NCBI RefSeq assembly: GCF_001663775.1 | Contig: NZ_KV467168.1 | Location: forward strand, 2,268,870-2,332,869 | Source: Arthrobacter sp. B6 | Lineage (GTDB): Bacteria; Actinomycetota; Actinomycetes; Actinomycetales; Micrococcaceae | Length of the DNA stretch: 64,000 nt | Reading direction: 5' to 3' | Part shown: one piece after another, positions 46,457 to 54,251 of the stretch | How the letters are laid out: every line of letters begins with the position of its first letter | Numbering within the stretch: position 1 is the stretch's first letter | Notes under the pieces: generated by a model | Told to the model about the DNA's origin: nothing | Databases searched by the model: none | Seen by the model: the letters and a program-made list of their open reading frames with translations, nothing else | Program-made: the position numbers and the translations under genes

Positions 46457-47644
46457 TTAGAAAATGCCGTCACGGTTCATCGCATCAATGGCCTCGACGC
46501 TGTACCCGAGCTGTTGAAGTATGCTGCGGGAGTGCTCCCCGAGGTCCGGCACCGGGTCCATGCGCGGAGTCTTGCCCACGGTTGTGATCGCAGGAAGCAC
46601 TGCCCGAACAGGTCCCGCCGGTGTATCTACTTTCTCCCATCGGTTGCGTGCCACCAACTGGGGATGGTTAAGAACATCCGCAACGTCCCTTTGCCGCGCA
46701 TTAGCGATATTCCCCGCAGTCAAACGCTTTTGCATCTCGGCACCCTCATTTACGGAGAACACCGAATTGATTAGCTCGTTGAGCTCTGCCCGGTTACTCA
46801 CTCTTTTACTGCCGGTATCGAAGCGCGGATCCCGGGCGATGCTTTCATTACCCAAGACGACCCGGCAGAACGAGAGCCATTCATGTTGGCTCTGAATTGA
46901 AAGCACGATGTCAACACCATCTGCGGCTGTGAACGTCCCATAAGGCGCGATAGCTGCGTGACTGGTCCCCGCGCGCGCCGGCGCTGTTCCCCCATATTCG
47001 GTGTAGTAAAGGGGGTAGCCCATCCACTCTATAAGTGAGTCGAAAAGGCTGATTTCCAGACTTGTAGCTTCACCTGAGTGTTCCCTGTTGTACAAAGCCG
47101 AAAGGATAGCGGAGAACGCATACATACCAGCCGCTATATCAGCTGTCGGGATGCCAGTCTTGGCAGGATGGTCCGGCGTGCCGGTCACTGAAACCAGCCC
47201 GGTCTCAGACTGAATGAGCAGGTCGTAGGCCTTGGCATCCCGATAGGGTCCGCTAGTGCCGTAGCCACTGATCGAGCACGTAATAAGCCTCGGATAACGC
47301 GCGCGCAGGTCCTCGGCACCAAGTCCCAACCTATCGGCTGCACCGGGGGCGAAGTTCTGTATAAAAACGTCGGCCTCGGCCAGCAGCCGGTGCATCACCT
47401 CCAGGGCCTCCGGCTGCTTCAGGTCCAAAGTCAAACTTTCCTTCGACCGATTAATCCACACAAAATGGCTGGAAAGCCCCTTCACCGTCTCGTCGTAACC
47501 GCGCGCAAAATCTCCGGTTCCGGGGCGCTCAACCTTGATCACCCGTGCACCGAGATCCGCGAGCTGACGCGTGGCGAACGGTGCCGCCACCGCCTGCTCG
47601 CACGACACGATAGTTATCCCCTCAAGGGGCAGGTCTGTAGTCAT
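46457..47644 (-). CDS. CaiB/BaiF family III CoA-transferase (citramalate CoA-transferase candidate)
   Basis: 395 residues from the ATG at 47644, chosen for GGAGGTTGGACAA before it; the longer frame to 47755 would run through the operator-like motif. [78 protein letters not shown] and [16 protein letters not shown] (catalytic Asp) are present. First gene of the operon with fumarase and CitE; likely succinyl-CoA:(S)-citramalate CoA-transferase. It is more distant from the other two CoA-transferases in the window than they are from each other. Confidence 0.93.
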   Translation of the reverse strand: MTTDLPLEGITIVSCEQAVAAPFATRQLADLGARVIKVERPGTGDFARGYDETVKGLSSHFVWINRSKESLTLDLKQPEALEVMHRLLAEADVFIQNFAPGAADRLGLGAEDLRARYPRLITCSISGYGTSGPYRDAKAYDLLIQSETGLVSVTGTPDHPAKTGIPTADIAAGMYAFSAILSALYNREHSGEATSLEISLFDSLIEWMGYPLYYTEYGGTAPARAGTSHAAIAPYGTFTAADGVDIVLSIQSQHEWLSFCRVVLGNESIARDPRFDTGSKRVSNRAELNELINSVFSVNEGAEMQKRLTAGNIANARQRDVADVLNHPQLVARNRWEKVDTPAGPVRAVLPAITTVGKTPRMDPVPDLGEHSRSILQQLGYSVEAIDAMNRDGIF

Positions 47645-47739
47645 TTGTCCAACCTCCGATGACACCGGCCCCATTGCACTAGGTCGCGGTTTCGAGACGC
47701 GGCCTTGTCGGCCGCCTTGCTGACCTAATTCTACTAGAT

Positions 47740-47766
47740 AATGCCTGATTAGCAATGGTCATGCAT
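47740..47766 (-). promoter_or_regulatory. ATGCATGA-N9-ATCAGGCATT motif before the CoA-transferase operon
   Basis: On the minus strand the halves ATGCATGA and ATCAGGCATT are nine bases apart, as at 40223-40249. It lies 96 bp upstream of the chosen start of the CoA-transferase. Confidence 0.65.
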
Positions 47767-47980
47767 GAAAGCCTCTGGCGCTGGCCGACGAGACGTGCAG
47801 CAGGAACGTTCATGAGCGTCGTGGATCAGGAGCCGCCTCAGCCTCCTTGAGTGTTGGAGCGCGCGCGACCCTGACGAGTACCAGCCCCCCGCCCGCGTCG
47901 CCGCCAGACCTTTGCGGGCCGGCGGAAGCCTCCGCCCGCCAAGGTCCTTGTGATGGTTGACACACTAGGAAGTATCCATC

Positions 47981-48019
47981 ATGATTGGAATCATGCATGA
48001 TCTGCTTTGTTCATGCACC
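47981..48019 (+). promoter_or_regulatory. Operator-like region before the MHS transporter
   Basis: A perfect inverted repeat ATGATTGGAATCAT (47981-47994) runs into ATGCATGA (47993-48000), followed nine bases later by TTCATGCACC, which keeps six of ten bases of the second half-motif. This lies about 100-135 bp before the transporter start, so it is a likely binding site for one of the GntR proteins. Confidence 0.5.
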
Positions 48020-48115
48020 AAGGGTTCAGGATGGGCATAGACGGTGGTCTGTGTTCTGTGGCTCGGGCGAGCCCCACTCAGAAATTTCAACAGCTTGGCA
48101 AAAGGAGCGGCAGTC

Positions 48116-49444
48116 ATGCATGACAGCACAAAGGTAGAGGCGGAAATTATCGCCCCGTCGGTTCACCCGCTGTTGCGGGCCGACATTCGGAAGCGCCAGA
48201 TGGCCGTCGGTATCGGCAACTTCATGGAGTGGTTTGACTTCGCAGTCTACGGGTACTTCGTAGCCGTAATCGGGGCCCAATTTTTCCCAACGGGGGACCC
48301 TGCCACCGAGATGTTGTCATCATTCGCTGTCTTTGCAGTCGGCTTCATTTCACGCCCCCTCGGTGCTCTGATCCTTGGGCCCCTGGGCGACAGGCATGGG
48401 CGTAAAACCATTCTTGTTATTACTGTTCTGGGCATGGGAGTAACGACAGCCCTCATTGGCTTGACGCCTTCCTATGCCTCCATTGGGATTGCAGCGCCGA
48501 TCATCATCGTTATTCTGCGATGCATGCAGGGAATGATGGTTGGCGGTGAGTGGTCGGCGGCCGCCACCTACCTCGGTGAGAGCGCTCCGGCTAAAAAACG
48601 CGGCCTGCATGCCAGCTTGGTTACAGCGACGGCAGGTTTGGCCTTCCTCGTGGGCACCATACTGGCAACCGTTATTAACGCGGTCATGCCGGCCGGAGAC
48701 GTGGCGGCTTGGGGGTGGCGTCTGCCATTCGTGGCCTCCCTCGTGATGGCGGTCGTCGCGGTGTTTATACGTCAGAAGCTGGACGACACCCCTGTCTATG
48801 AGGAGCTGGTTCGCAGGCGGGAGAACAACGAAATCCATCACGTTCCCGCGAAGGTCAAGGCAAAGTCGTTCATTCTTGCTCTGACGTTTTCTGCAGTATT
48901 CGGCGTCAGCCTCTACTACTTCATCACCTACGCGAACAACCATCTGTCGGGCGTAGTGGGCATGCCCCGAGTCGACGCACTCCTGGCCTGCGGCATCGCC
49001 CTTTTCGTTTACGTAGCCGCCAATCCACTGATCGGCGCGCTAAGCGACCGCATCGGCCGGCGACCCGTCGTGCTAACCGGGGCCATCGGGCTCTCTCTTC
49101 TGAGCATCCCCATCTTCATGGCACTGAACACCGGCGCATTCCCTGTGGTGCTGCTGGGACTCATCGTTTTGGGGGTGCTGGTCTGCATGACTGGCGTCAT
49201 GAACGTAGTACTGCTTGTAGAAGTATTCCCCGCGTCGATTCGCTCGACTGGGGCAGCCCTGGGCCACAATTTTGCCCTAGCCCTCCTGGCGGGACCGGGG
49301 CCGCTGGTTGCAGCGAGTCTTGTGGCAGCAACGGGAAATGCCGTTGCACCCGCTTACTACCTTGGAGCAGTCTCCGTCGTTGCTTCAATAGTTTTGTGGT
49401 TCATGCTTCCGGAGACGAAGGGCAGCGACATCAGCAAGGGATAG
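48116..49444 (+). CDS. MFS transporter, MHS family (dicarboxylate uptake candidate)
   Basis: 442 residues from the ATG at 48116, with AAAGGAGCGGCAGTC before it; the frame is open to 48044 but without a ribosome site. The MHS signature VGIGNFMEWFDFAVYGYFVAVIGAQFFP, GPLGDRHGRKTILVI and LSDRIGRRPVVLTG are clear, with twelve membrane segments. It is divergent from the CoA-transferase operon and shares its operator-like motifs, so uptake of mesaconate, citramalate or itaconate is the natural guess. The 296 bp after it contain no gene. Confidence 0.9.
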   Translation: MHDSTKVEAEIIAPSVHPLLRADIRKRQMAVGIGNFMEWFDFAVYGYFVAVIGAQFFPTGDPATEMLSSFAVFAVGFISRPLGALILGPLGDRHGRKTILVITVLGMGVTTALIGLTPSYASIGIAAPIIIVILRCMQGMMVGGEWSAAATYLGESAPAKKRGLHASLVTATAGLAFLVGTILATVINAVMPAGDVAAWGWRLPFVASLVMAVVAVFIRQKLDDTPVYEELVRRRENNEIHHVPAKVKAKSFILALTFSAVFGVSLYYFITYANNHLSGVVGMPRVDALLACGIALFVYVAANPLIGALSDRIGRRPVVLTGAIGLSLLSIPIFMALNTGAFPVVLLGLIVLGVLVCMTGVMNVVLLVEVFPASIRSTGAALGHNFALALLAGPGPLVAASLVAATGNAVAPAYYLGAVSVVASIVLWFMLPETKGSDISKG

Positions 49445-49740
49445 ATCAAGGGAACGGTTGACAGGACACCGTCGATATCAGGGCCCGCTCGTCCATGAAT
49501 TTGCCAAACGGATAGGTGCCTCAGCTTTGATCCACAAGCAGCACACCCTTGAAGGACGCTTCTTATCAATGGGGCGCACCAAGAGCACGATTAGACGAAA
49601 CACCATTGAACTCGGGACGTCTGCGGCAAAGAATTGACCCAAGTCACCTATCCGCAGGGGGGCATCGCAGACTATCCGCCAGGTCCCCTCCAGAGGAGAC
49701 TGGTTAGTTGTTGCAGCACAAATATTAGGAGGGCGAAAAA

Positions 49741-50034
49741 GTGCCTAGGATTCATGATTTAGGAAGCGTGCACGGGTTTGAGCCGCAGGCGAACCTTGCC
49801 AAAGAAGACCCACCTTTTGAATACGACTGGCAAGCCCACATGTTTGCAGTGCACAGGCTCATGGCTAAGAAGGGCGTCTACGCGCTCGATGAATTCCGCG
49901 ATGCAATCGAAACACTTCCTCCCGCCGAGTATCTCAAATTGGGGTACTACGAGAGATGGTTGGCCGCAATCCCGCCTCTTGTGCTTCGGAAGAGCAACAT
50001 TTCCGTTGAGATTCCCGAGACCTTCGATGACTGA
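49741..50034 (+). CDS. Nitrile hydratase beta-subunit N-terminal half as a separate subunit (thiocyanate hydrolase beta-like)
   Basis: 97 residues. IHDLGSVHGFEPQANLAKEDPPFEYDWQAHMFAVHRLMAKKGVYALDEFRDAIETLPPAEYLKLGYYERWLAAIPPLVLRK is the N-terminal half of nitrile hydratase beta subunits, which are normally about 220 residues in one chain. GTG start with a strong AGGAGGGCGAAAAA. It overlaps the next gene, the C-terminal half, by 8 bp. Splitting beta in two with three subunits in total is the arrangement of thiocyanate hydrolase and of the toyocamycin nitrile hydratase. Enzyme class is clear; nitrile or thiocyanate substrate is not. Confidence 0.88.
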   Translation: MPRIHDLGSVHGFEPQANLAKEDPPFEYDWQAHMFAVHRLMAKKGVYALDEFRDAIETLPPAEYLKLGYYERWLAAIPPLVLRKSNISVEIPETFDD

Positions 50035-50308
50035 GCACAAGTTCAGTCCGGGTACCAGGGTTCAGGTGGCTCGCAAGGACCCCTATCATCACACCCGAGT
50101 ACCCGCTTACGTCAGAGGAGCGACAGGGGTTATCAAATCTTACGATGGCTCGTTCAACCTCGCTGATCTCGTCGCGCAAGGCATCCCCTGCACACCCGAA
50201 CCCGTCTACTGCGTCCAGTTTGAAGCTCAGGACCTGTTTGGTGACGGTTCCCACGCCATAACAGTCAACATATGGGAGTCATCTCTTTCGGAAGAGGATA
50301 AAAAATGA
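50027..50308 (+). CDS. Nitrile hydratase beta-subunit C-terminal half as a separate subunit (thiocyanate hydrolase alpha-like)
   Basis: 93 residues beginning MTEHKFSPGTRVQVARKDPYHHTRVPAYVRGATGVI, followed by PVYCVQFEAQDLFGDGSHAITVNIWESSL. This is the SH3-like beta-barrel that ends nitrile hydratase beta subunits, including the RxPxYxRG segment that contacts the metal site through its Arg. ATG at 50027 lies inside the previous gene's end, and its own stop overlaps the next ATG (ATGA). The three genes should be made in equal amounts. Confidence 0.9.
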   Translation: MTEHKFSPGTRVQVARKDPYHHTRVPAYVRGATGVIKSYDGSFNLADLVAQGIPCTPEPVYCVQFEAQDLFGDGSHAITVNIWESSLSEEDKK

Positions 50309-50931
50309 GCGGTCACCACGATGACAGAAGCGGTCACCACGATGACAGAAATGGATTTAACGCGGCAAAAATTCGCTGGTTTGAATCGTTGCTGGAGGAA
50401 AACGGCCTCCTGGCGCCAGGGGAAGTCGATGACTTCCTCGCTTCATATCTCAAGCAGGCTAATCCAAACAACGGCGCCCGGATTGTTGCTAGGGCATGGA
50501 TAGACCCGGCTTTCCGCGAACGGCTCGTTGCCGATGCACCGAATGCTATCCGCGAACTGAAACTTGTCGACCCGTCGGACGGGGAAGTTACTGAGGAGCA
50601 GCACCTTAAGGTGGTTTCCAATTCGCCTGGAAAGCACAACATGATCGTCTGTACGTTGTGCTCTTGTTACCCGTTGTGGCTCTTGGGTCCGTCCCCATCT
50701 TGGTATAAAAACCCGTGGTATCGGGCCGAAGCCGTTAGAAATCCACGTGGGGTGCTTCGCGAATTCGGCTTCGAAATCCCCGAGCCGACAGAGATCACCG
50801 TATGGGACGCCAGCTCGGAGATGCGTTACATGGTCCTTCCAGAGCGTCCGGAGGGAACAGACGGCATGAGCGAAGAAGAGCTAGCGGAGCTGGTAACCAG
50901 GAACGGATTGATCGGCGTGGCCCCGCACTGA
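50305..50931 (+). CDS. Nitrile hydratase alpha subunit, cobalt type (thiocyanate hydrolase gamma-like)
   Basis: 208 residues with the metal claw VCTLCSCYP (Cys116, Cys119, Cys121), where Thr after the first Cys marks the cobalt form; iron forms have Ser. Later motifs WYKNPWYRAEAVRNPRGVLREFG and ITVWDASSEMRYMVLPERPEGTDGMSEEELAELVTRNGLIGV are standard. Two of the cysteines are normally oxidised to sulfinic and sulfenic acids. The N-terminus carries a duplicated His/Asp-rich heptad (SGHHDDR twice). CbtB/CbtA cobalt transport genes lie in the same operon. It hydrates a nitrile to an amide for the amidase at 51203, or acts on thiocyanate. Confidence 0.94.
   Translation: MSGHHDDRSGHHDDRNGFNAAKIRWFESLLEENGLLAPGEVDDFLASYLKQANPNNGARIVARAWIDPAFRERLVADAPNAIRELKLVDPSDGEVTEEQHLKVVSNSPGKHNMIVCTLCSCYPLWLLGPSPSWYKNPWYRAEAVRNPRGVLREFGFEIPEPTEITVWDASSEMRYMVLPERPEGTDGMSEEELAELVTRNGLIGVAPH
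50308..50349 (+). repeat. Tandem 21-bp duplication coding for a His-rich heptad
   Basis: Bases 50308-50328 are repeated exactly at 50329-50349, encoding SGHHDDR twice at the start of the hydratase alpha subunit. Perfect identity means it is recent. The peptide could bind cobalt and help load the enzyme, or be neutral. Confidence 0.9.
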
Positions 50932-50982
50932 TACAAGCTTGTGAAATTGGTTGAGCACCTGGTCGGAATGAGAATCAAGTAG

Positions 50983-51201
50983 ATGAATGATGCAGCACTG
51001 AACAGCGCAGCTATCCTCAGCGGATACACAGCACTGATCCACGACGTACCGCTGTCCACCGACGAATCAGGAGCCATCGTCACCGGCGTCCCTGAAGCCT
51101 GTCGCAGCCTGTTGGATTTGGACATTCCAGAGCAAGATCTGGCCATAGGAGACCTCACCCATCTATACCCCCTGCCCGCTCCAGAGAAAACGGGAGTCTA
51201 G
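50983..51201 (+). CDS. AtzG/GatC-like small amidase partner
   Basis: 72 residues, helical at the N-terminus and ending in a Pro-rich tail (IGDLTHLYPLPAPEKTG). The size, pattern and position, 1 bp before an amidase-signature gene, fit the AtzG/DUF4089 or GatC type of small subunit that stabilises a partner amidase. Sequence similarity is weak, so the call leans on context. Confidence 0.55.
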   Translation: MNDAALNSAAILSGYTALIHDVPLSTDESGAIVTGVPEACRSLLDLDIPEQDLAIGDLTHLYPLPAPEKTGV

Positions 51202-51202
51202 G

Positions 51203-52606
51203 GTGAACAGCAGAAGGAATTTCGTCTTCGATGGGGCAGAAGGTAACCGGGAAACCTGGGACATTGTGCGCGAGGTCATCGACCGGGCAGGGACGATAAA
51301 TAACAGTGGGTTCGTTGAGGTCGAGGCTGACGCCGCGCTAGAGGCGGCCGCGGCGTGTTCTGCGCCACTGGAACGAGGCGACTCTTCAATGCTCGCCGGT
51401 GCTTTGTATGCCAGAAAAGACTGTTTCGCCCGGCAAGACAAATTGATGGAATGTGGTAGCGGGATACGGGAGGGGCGGCTGGCGGCCACCACTTCGCCGA
51501 TTATTAGCGCACTGGATTCTATGGGTGCCATAGACATGGGGCGGCTCCACATGTCCGAACTGGCCATGAGTCCTATGGGACGGAATGACTACCTTGGCGC
51601 CGGACGAAACCCATGGGATCCATCGCGTGTCTCGGGTGGTTCGTCCAGCGGATCAGCCATAGCCGTTGCACAAAGACTTGTGCACTTCTCGCTCGGAACA
51701 GACACAGGTGGATCGGTTCGGCTCCCCGCCGCAGCGTGTGGGGTGTCCGGCTTCAAACCAACAAACGGGATTCTGTCCACGGACCAAGTTATGCCTCTGG
51801 CTCCTTCCCTGGACGCTGTTGGCATCTTGGCACCAAGAGCCGAGGAAATCTCAATCGTTTTTCGCAATCTTGCTGCCGGGAACCAAGTCGGCCACGCTGA
51901 TTCCGCCGGCTCGGCAGGCGCCAAAACGGTTGTCGCCCCCGTCCTGGAACCGGGCCCCCTCTCCGACGAATCGGTTGTGAGTAGCTTCGAAGGGACAATT
52001 GATGTTCTCAAAGGACTTGGCCTGAACGTTCAGAGGACAACCGCTCCTGACCTCGGCATCCTGAACCAGGCAGCCATGCTCATCATGGGCGCGGAAGGCG
52101 CAGCCTGTTTCGAATCGGATTTGCGCAAACATGCCGGACGATTTAATCCAGAGATTCGACGCAGGCTGGAGCGCGGACTGCTGTGCCCGGCGACGGTCTA
52201 CTATCGAGCCCTCCGGGCTCGCCCCAGACTGCTGGCAGAGTTTCTAAGTTCTTTGATTCCGGCGGATGCAGTCCTACTGCTACCAACACTCCCTTATGAG
52301 GCGCCCTTGATCGAAGAGAATACGACTGGAACAGCAGTGCAACGGGAGGAGCGCTTTGCCAACTTCTCGTACTGGGCTCGGCCCGTCAACTACCTGGGCC
52401 TCCCTGCCATCAGCGTTCCCATGGGTTTTGGGCCTAATGGGCTGCCATTGGGTGCACAGTTCATTGGCCGACCGTTCCAGGACTATAAAATCCTCGAAAT
52501 CGCCCGACTATACCAAAACGTCACGAGCTGGCACGAGAGTACCCCGCAGGAAACCCCGCTCACAGCTGTGTCCTTGGCAAGCCAGTCAAAGGTCAAATTC
52601 TGCTGA
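51203..52606 (+). CDS. Amidase (amidase-signature family)
   Basis: 467 residues, GTG start 1 bp after the AtzG-like gene. The Ser-cisSer-Lys triad is visible: Lys72 in YARKDCFA, the GGSSSGSA loop at 145-152, and Ser171 in GTDTGGSVRLPAAACG. It hydrolyses an amide to acid and ammonia and is the expected second step after nitrile hydratase. The C-terminal FGPNGLPLGAQFIGRPFQDYKILEIARLYQ is typical of small-amide and aryl-amide amidases. Overall the operon converts nitrile to amide to acid. Confidence 0.95.
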   Translation: MNSRRNFVFDGAEGNRETWDIVREVIDRAGTINNSGFVEVEADAALEAAAACSAPLERGDSSMLAGALYARKDCFARQDKLMECGSGIREGRLAATTSPIISALDSMGAIDMGRLHMSELAMSPMGRNDYLGAGRNPWDPSRVSGGSSSGSAIAVAQRLVHFSLGTDTGGSVRLPAAACGVSGFKPTNGILSTDQVMPLAPSLDAVGILAPRAEEISIVFRNLAAGNQVGHADSAGSAGAKTVVAPVLEPGPLSDESVVSSFEGTIDVLKGLGLNVQRTTAPDLGILNQAAMLIMGAEGAACFESDLRKHAGRFNPEIRRRLERGLLCPATVYYRALRARPRLLAEFLSSLIPADAVLLLPTLPYEAPLIEENTTGTAVQREERFANFSYWARPVNYLGLPAISVPMGFGPNGLPLGAQFIGRPFQDYKILEIARLYQNVTSWHESTPQETPLTAVSLASQSKVKFC

Positions 52607-52706
52607 AGCTGACGACTCGCTCACAGGGGTTGACGTAAATCCGAATCAGCGCGCGATGGAAAACCGATCACCAACCTTCGTTTTCAACACCAGGAGAGTG
52701 ACAGAC

Positions 52707-52904
52707 ATGACAACTATTCATCCCACTCAAGTCCGAGGCGGAAGCGGCCCTCTGGCTGTTCTAGGCACGCTGCTGGCATTAGCCGTGTCCGTGCTCGTTC
52801 TCTACCTTGTGCAGTTCGACAACGGCCAACTGTCGCAGGCCGGAATGCTCCTGCATGAGCTCATGCACGATGGCCGCCATCTCTTGGGCGTGCCATGTCA
52901 CTGA
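52707..52904 (+). CDS. cbtB: CbtB cobalt transporter subunit
   Basis: 65 residues with one membrane helix (LAVLGTLLALAVSVLVLYLVQF) and the C-terminal signature HELMHDGRHLLGVPCH, the His-rich metal motif of CbtB. ATG at 52707 is the family start although AGGAG lies rather far upstream. It overlaps cbtA by 10 bp. CbtAB imports cobalt. These genes usually sit behind a cobalamin riboswitch; here they lie behind nitrile hydratase and amidase genes, so the cobalt is probably for the hydratase. Confidence 0.92.
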   Translation: MTTIHPTQVRGGSGPLAVLGTLLALAVSVLVLYLVQFDNGQLSQAGMLLHELMHDGRHLLGVPCH

Positions 52905-53692
52905 CTCTGGAGCCAAGGACTGTGCCGCTGCGGCTTAGGTCCGCGCTCGTCCGGGGTCTGCTGGCCGGGTTGGTTGCCGGGGTTCTCGCGGGCGGGGTCG
53001 GGTTCTGGACAGGTGAGGCCCTCATTGATCAGGCCATAGCCCTTGAAAATACTGAAACTACAGACCACCACCACACAGCCGGAAGCACCACGGAGCCGCA
53101 CGACCACAAGCACTCCGACGAGGAAGTCCTTATTCCCCGGGACGTGCAGCGGGCCGGATTGGTTCTAGCGACTGCCCTCACTGGGGCTGCCACCGGAATG
53201 ATTTTCGCATCTATCTGGTTCCTGAAGTCCCGCCGCTCGAGGCTTGACCAGCCGCTCGACGGCATCATGCCGTTGGCAGTATCCGGTTGGGTGGCAGTAG
53301 CCGCCGTGCCCTGGCTTGTCATCCCGCCGAACCCTCCTGCACTAGGCTCGTCGGACTCCATAGATTACCGAACCGGTCTATGGCTGTTGGCGGTCCTCCT
53401 AGGCCTCGCAGCCCTCATCATCTGGTTTGTGCTGAAAAAGTGGATAGACTCGCGGACCGGCCAGTCATCCGCGGTCTCCAACGGGATCCCCGTCCTAGCA
53501 GCTATCGCCATTGTTCTACTGGGTTGGCAAATGCTTCCAGCCAGTTCTGTCGATTATGCGGGCTTCCCGGGAGATTTGCTTTGGAACTTCCGGTTGGCGT
53601 CAGCGGCAACACAACTGACCTTGTGGTTGTCCATGGGACTCGTTTTTCAATTCTTAATGGAAAGGTCCGCCCGGAAAAGCGCCCGCCTATGA
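52895..53692 (+). CDS. cbtA: CbtA cobalt transporter subunit
   Basis: 265 residues with about five to six membrane segments (VRGLLAGLVAGVLAGGVGFW, GLVLATALTGAATGMIFASIW and others). A His-rich loop, TTDHHHTAGSTTEPHDHKHSDEEV, faces one side, and FPGDLLWNFRLASAATQLTLW closes the protein as in CbtA. The start overlaps the end of cbtB and its stop overlaps the phosphatase start, so the whole set is translationally coupled. It forms the membrane part of the cobalt uptake system. Confidence 0.93.
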   Translation: MSLTLEPRTVPLRLRSALVRGLLAGLVAGVLAGGVGFWTGEALIDQAIALENTETTDHHHTAGSTTEPHDHKHSDEEVLIPRDVQRAGLVLATALTGAATGMIFASIWFLKSRRSRLDQPLDGIMPLAVSGWVAVAAVPWLVIPPNPPALGSSDSIDYRTGLWLLAVLLGLAALIIWFVLKKWIDSRTGQSSAVSNGIPVLAAIAIVLLGWQMLPASSVDYAGFPGDLLWNFRLASAATQLTLWLSMGLVFQFLMERSARKSARL

Positions 53693-54186
53693 AGATTACC
53701 TTTATCCGTCATGGCCTGTGCAGAGAGATGCGTGAAGCCCGGTTCGGAGCGGACGGGCCACTCGACAGATCATCCCGTCCGGCACATGTCCTGTCCACGC
53801 CTGGGACGCATTTCGCTTCTCCTTCGCTCATCACTCTAGAGTCTGCAAAAGTCCTCGGATTGGACGTCGAAAAGGACCATAGGCTGCAGCCGGCCGACTA
53901 CGGCAAGTGGACAGGTCTAACCATGAAGGACCTGCCCCCGGCTGCACTCCTCGAATGGAGAAACAATCCGGAATTCCGAGGCCACGGCGGTGAAAGCATC
54001 CTCGACCTAGTCGAGCGAACAGGAGCTTGGCTCCACGCTTTGCCACGTAAATCCGAGACTATTGTTGTCACCCACGCCGAAATTATCAGGGCCGCAGCCA
54101 CAGCAATATCAGGCAACCTTGAGGACTACTGGAACGGACCGCAACGCGGACTGCGGGCGTTCGATGCACACTCGCTGTATTTGTAG
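53689..54186 (+). CDS. Histidine phosphatase family protein
   Basis: 165 residues from the ATG at 53689, which overlaps the cbtA stop (ATGA). MKITFIRHGLCREMREARFG contains the catalytic RHG and VVTHAEIIRAA the second active-site His. The residue after RHG is Leu rather than Glu or Gln. Members of this family travel with CbtA/CbtB in cobalt and cobalamin loci (CobC-like). Role here unknown; metal or cofactor handling is a guess. Confidence 0.85.
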   Translation: MKITFIRHGLCREMREARFGADGPLDRSSRPAHVLSTPGTHFASPSLITLESAKVLGLDVEKDHRLQPADYGKWTGLTMKDLPPAALLEWRNNPEFRGHGGESILDLVERTGAWLHALPRKSETIVVTHAEIIRAAATAISGNLEDYWNGPQRGLRAFDAHSLYL

Positions 54187-54251
54187 CACGCGAAGCCGCC
54201 GCTTGTTGCGGCCGAGAAATCTGCCCCCAGAGCACAAGGGAGAAAGAAACC

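Noticed and set aside
52607..52706. Cobalamin riboswitch before cbtB
   Set aside because: The gap is only about 100 bp and no B12-box-like sequence or multi-stem leader could be seen.
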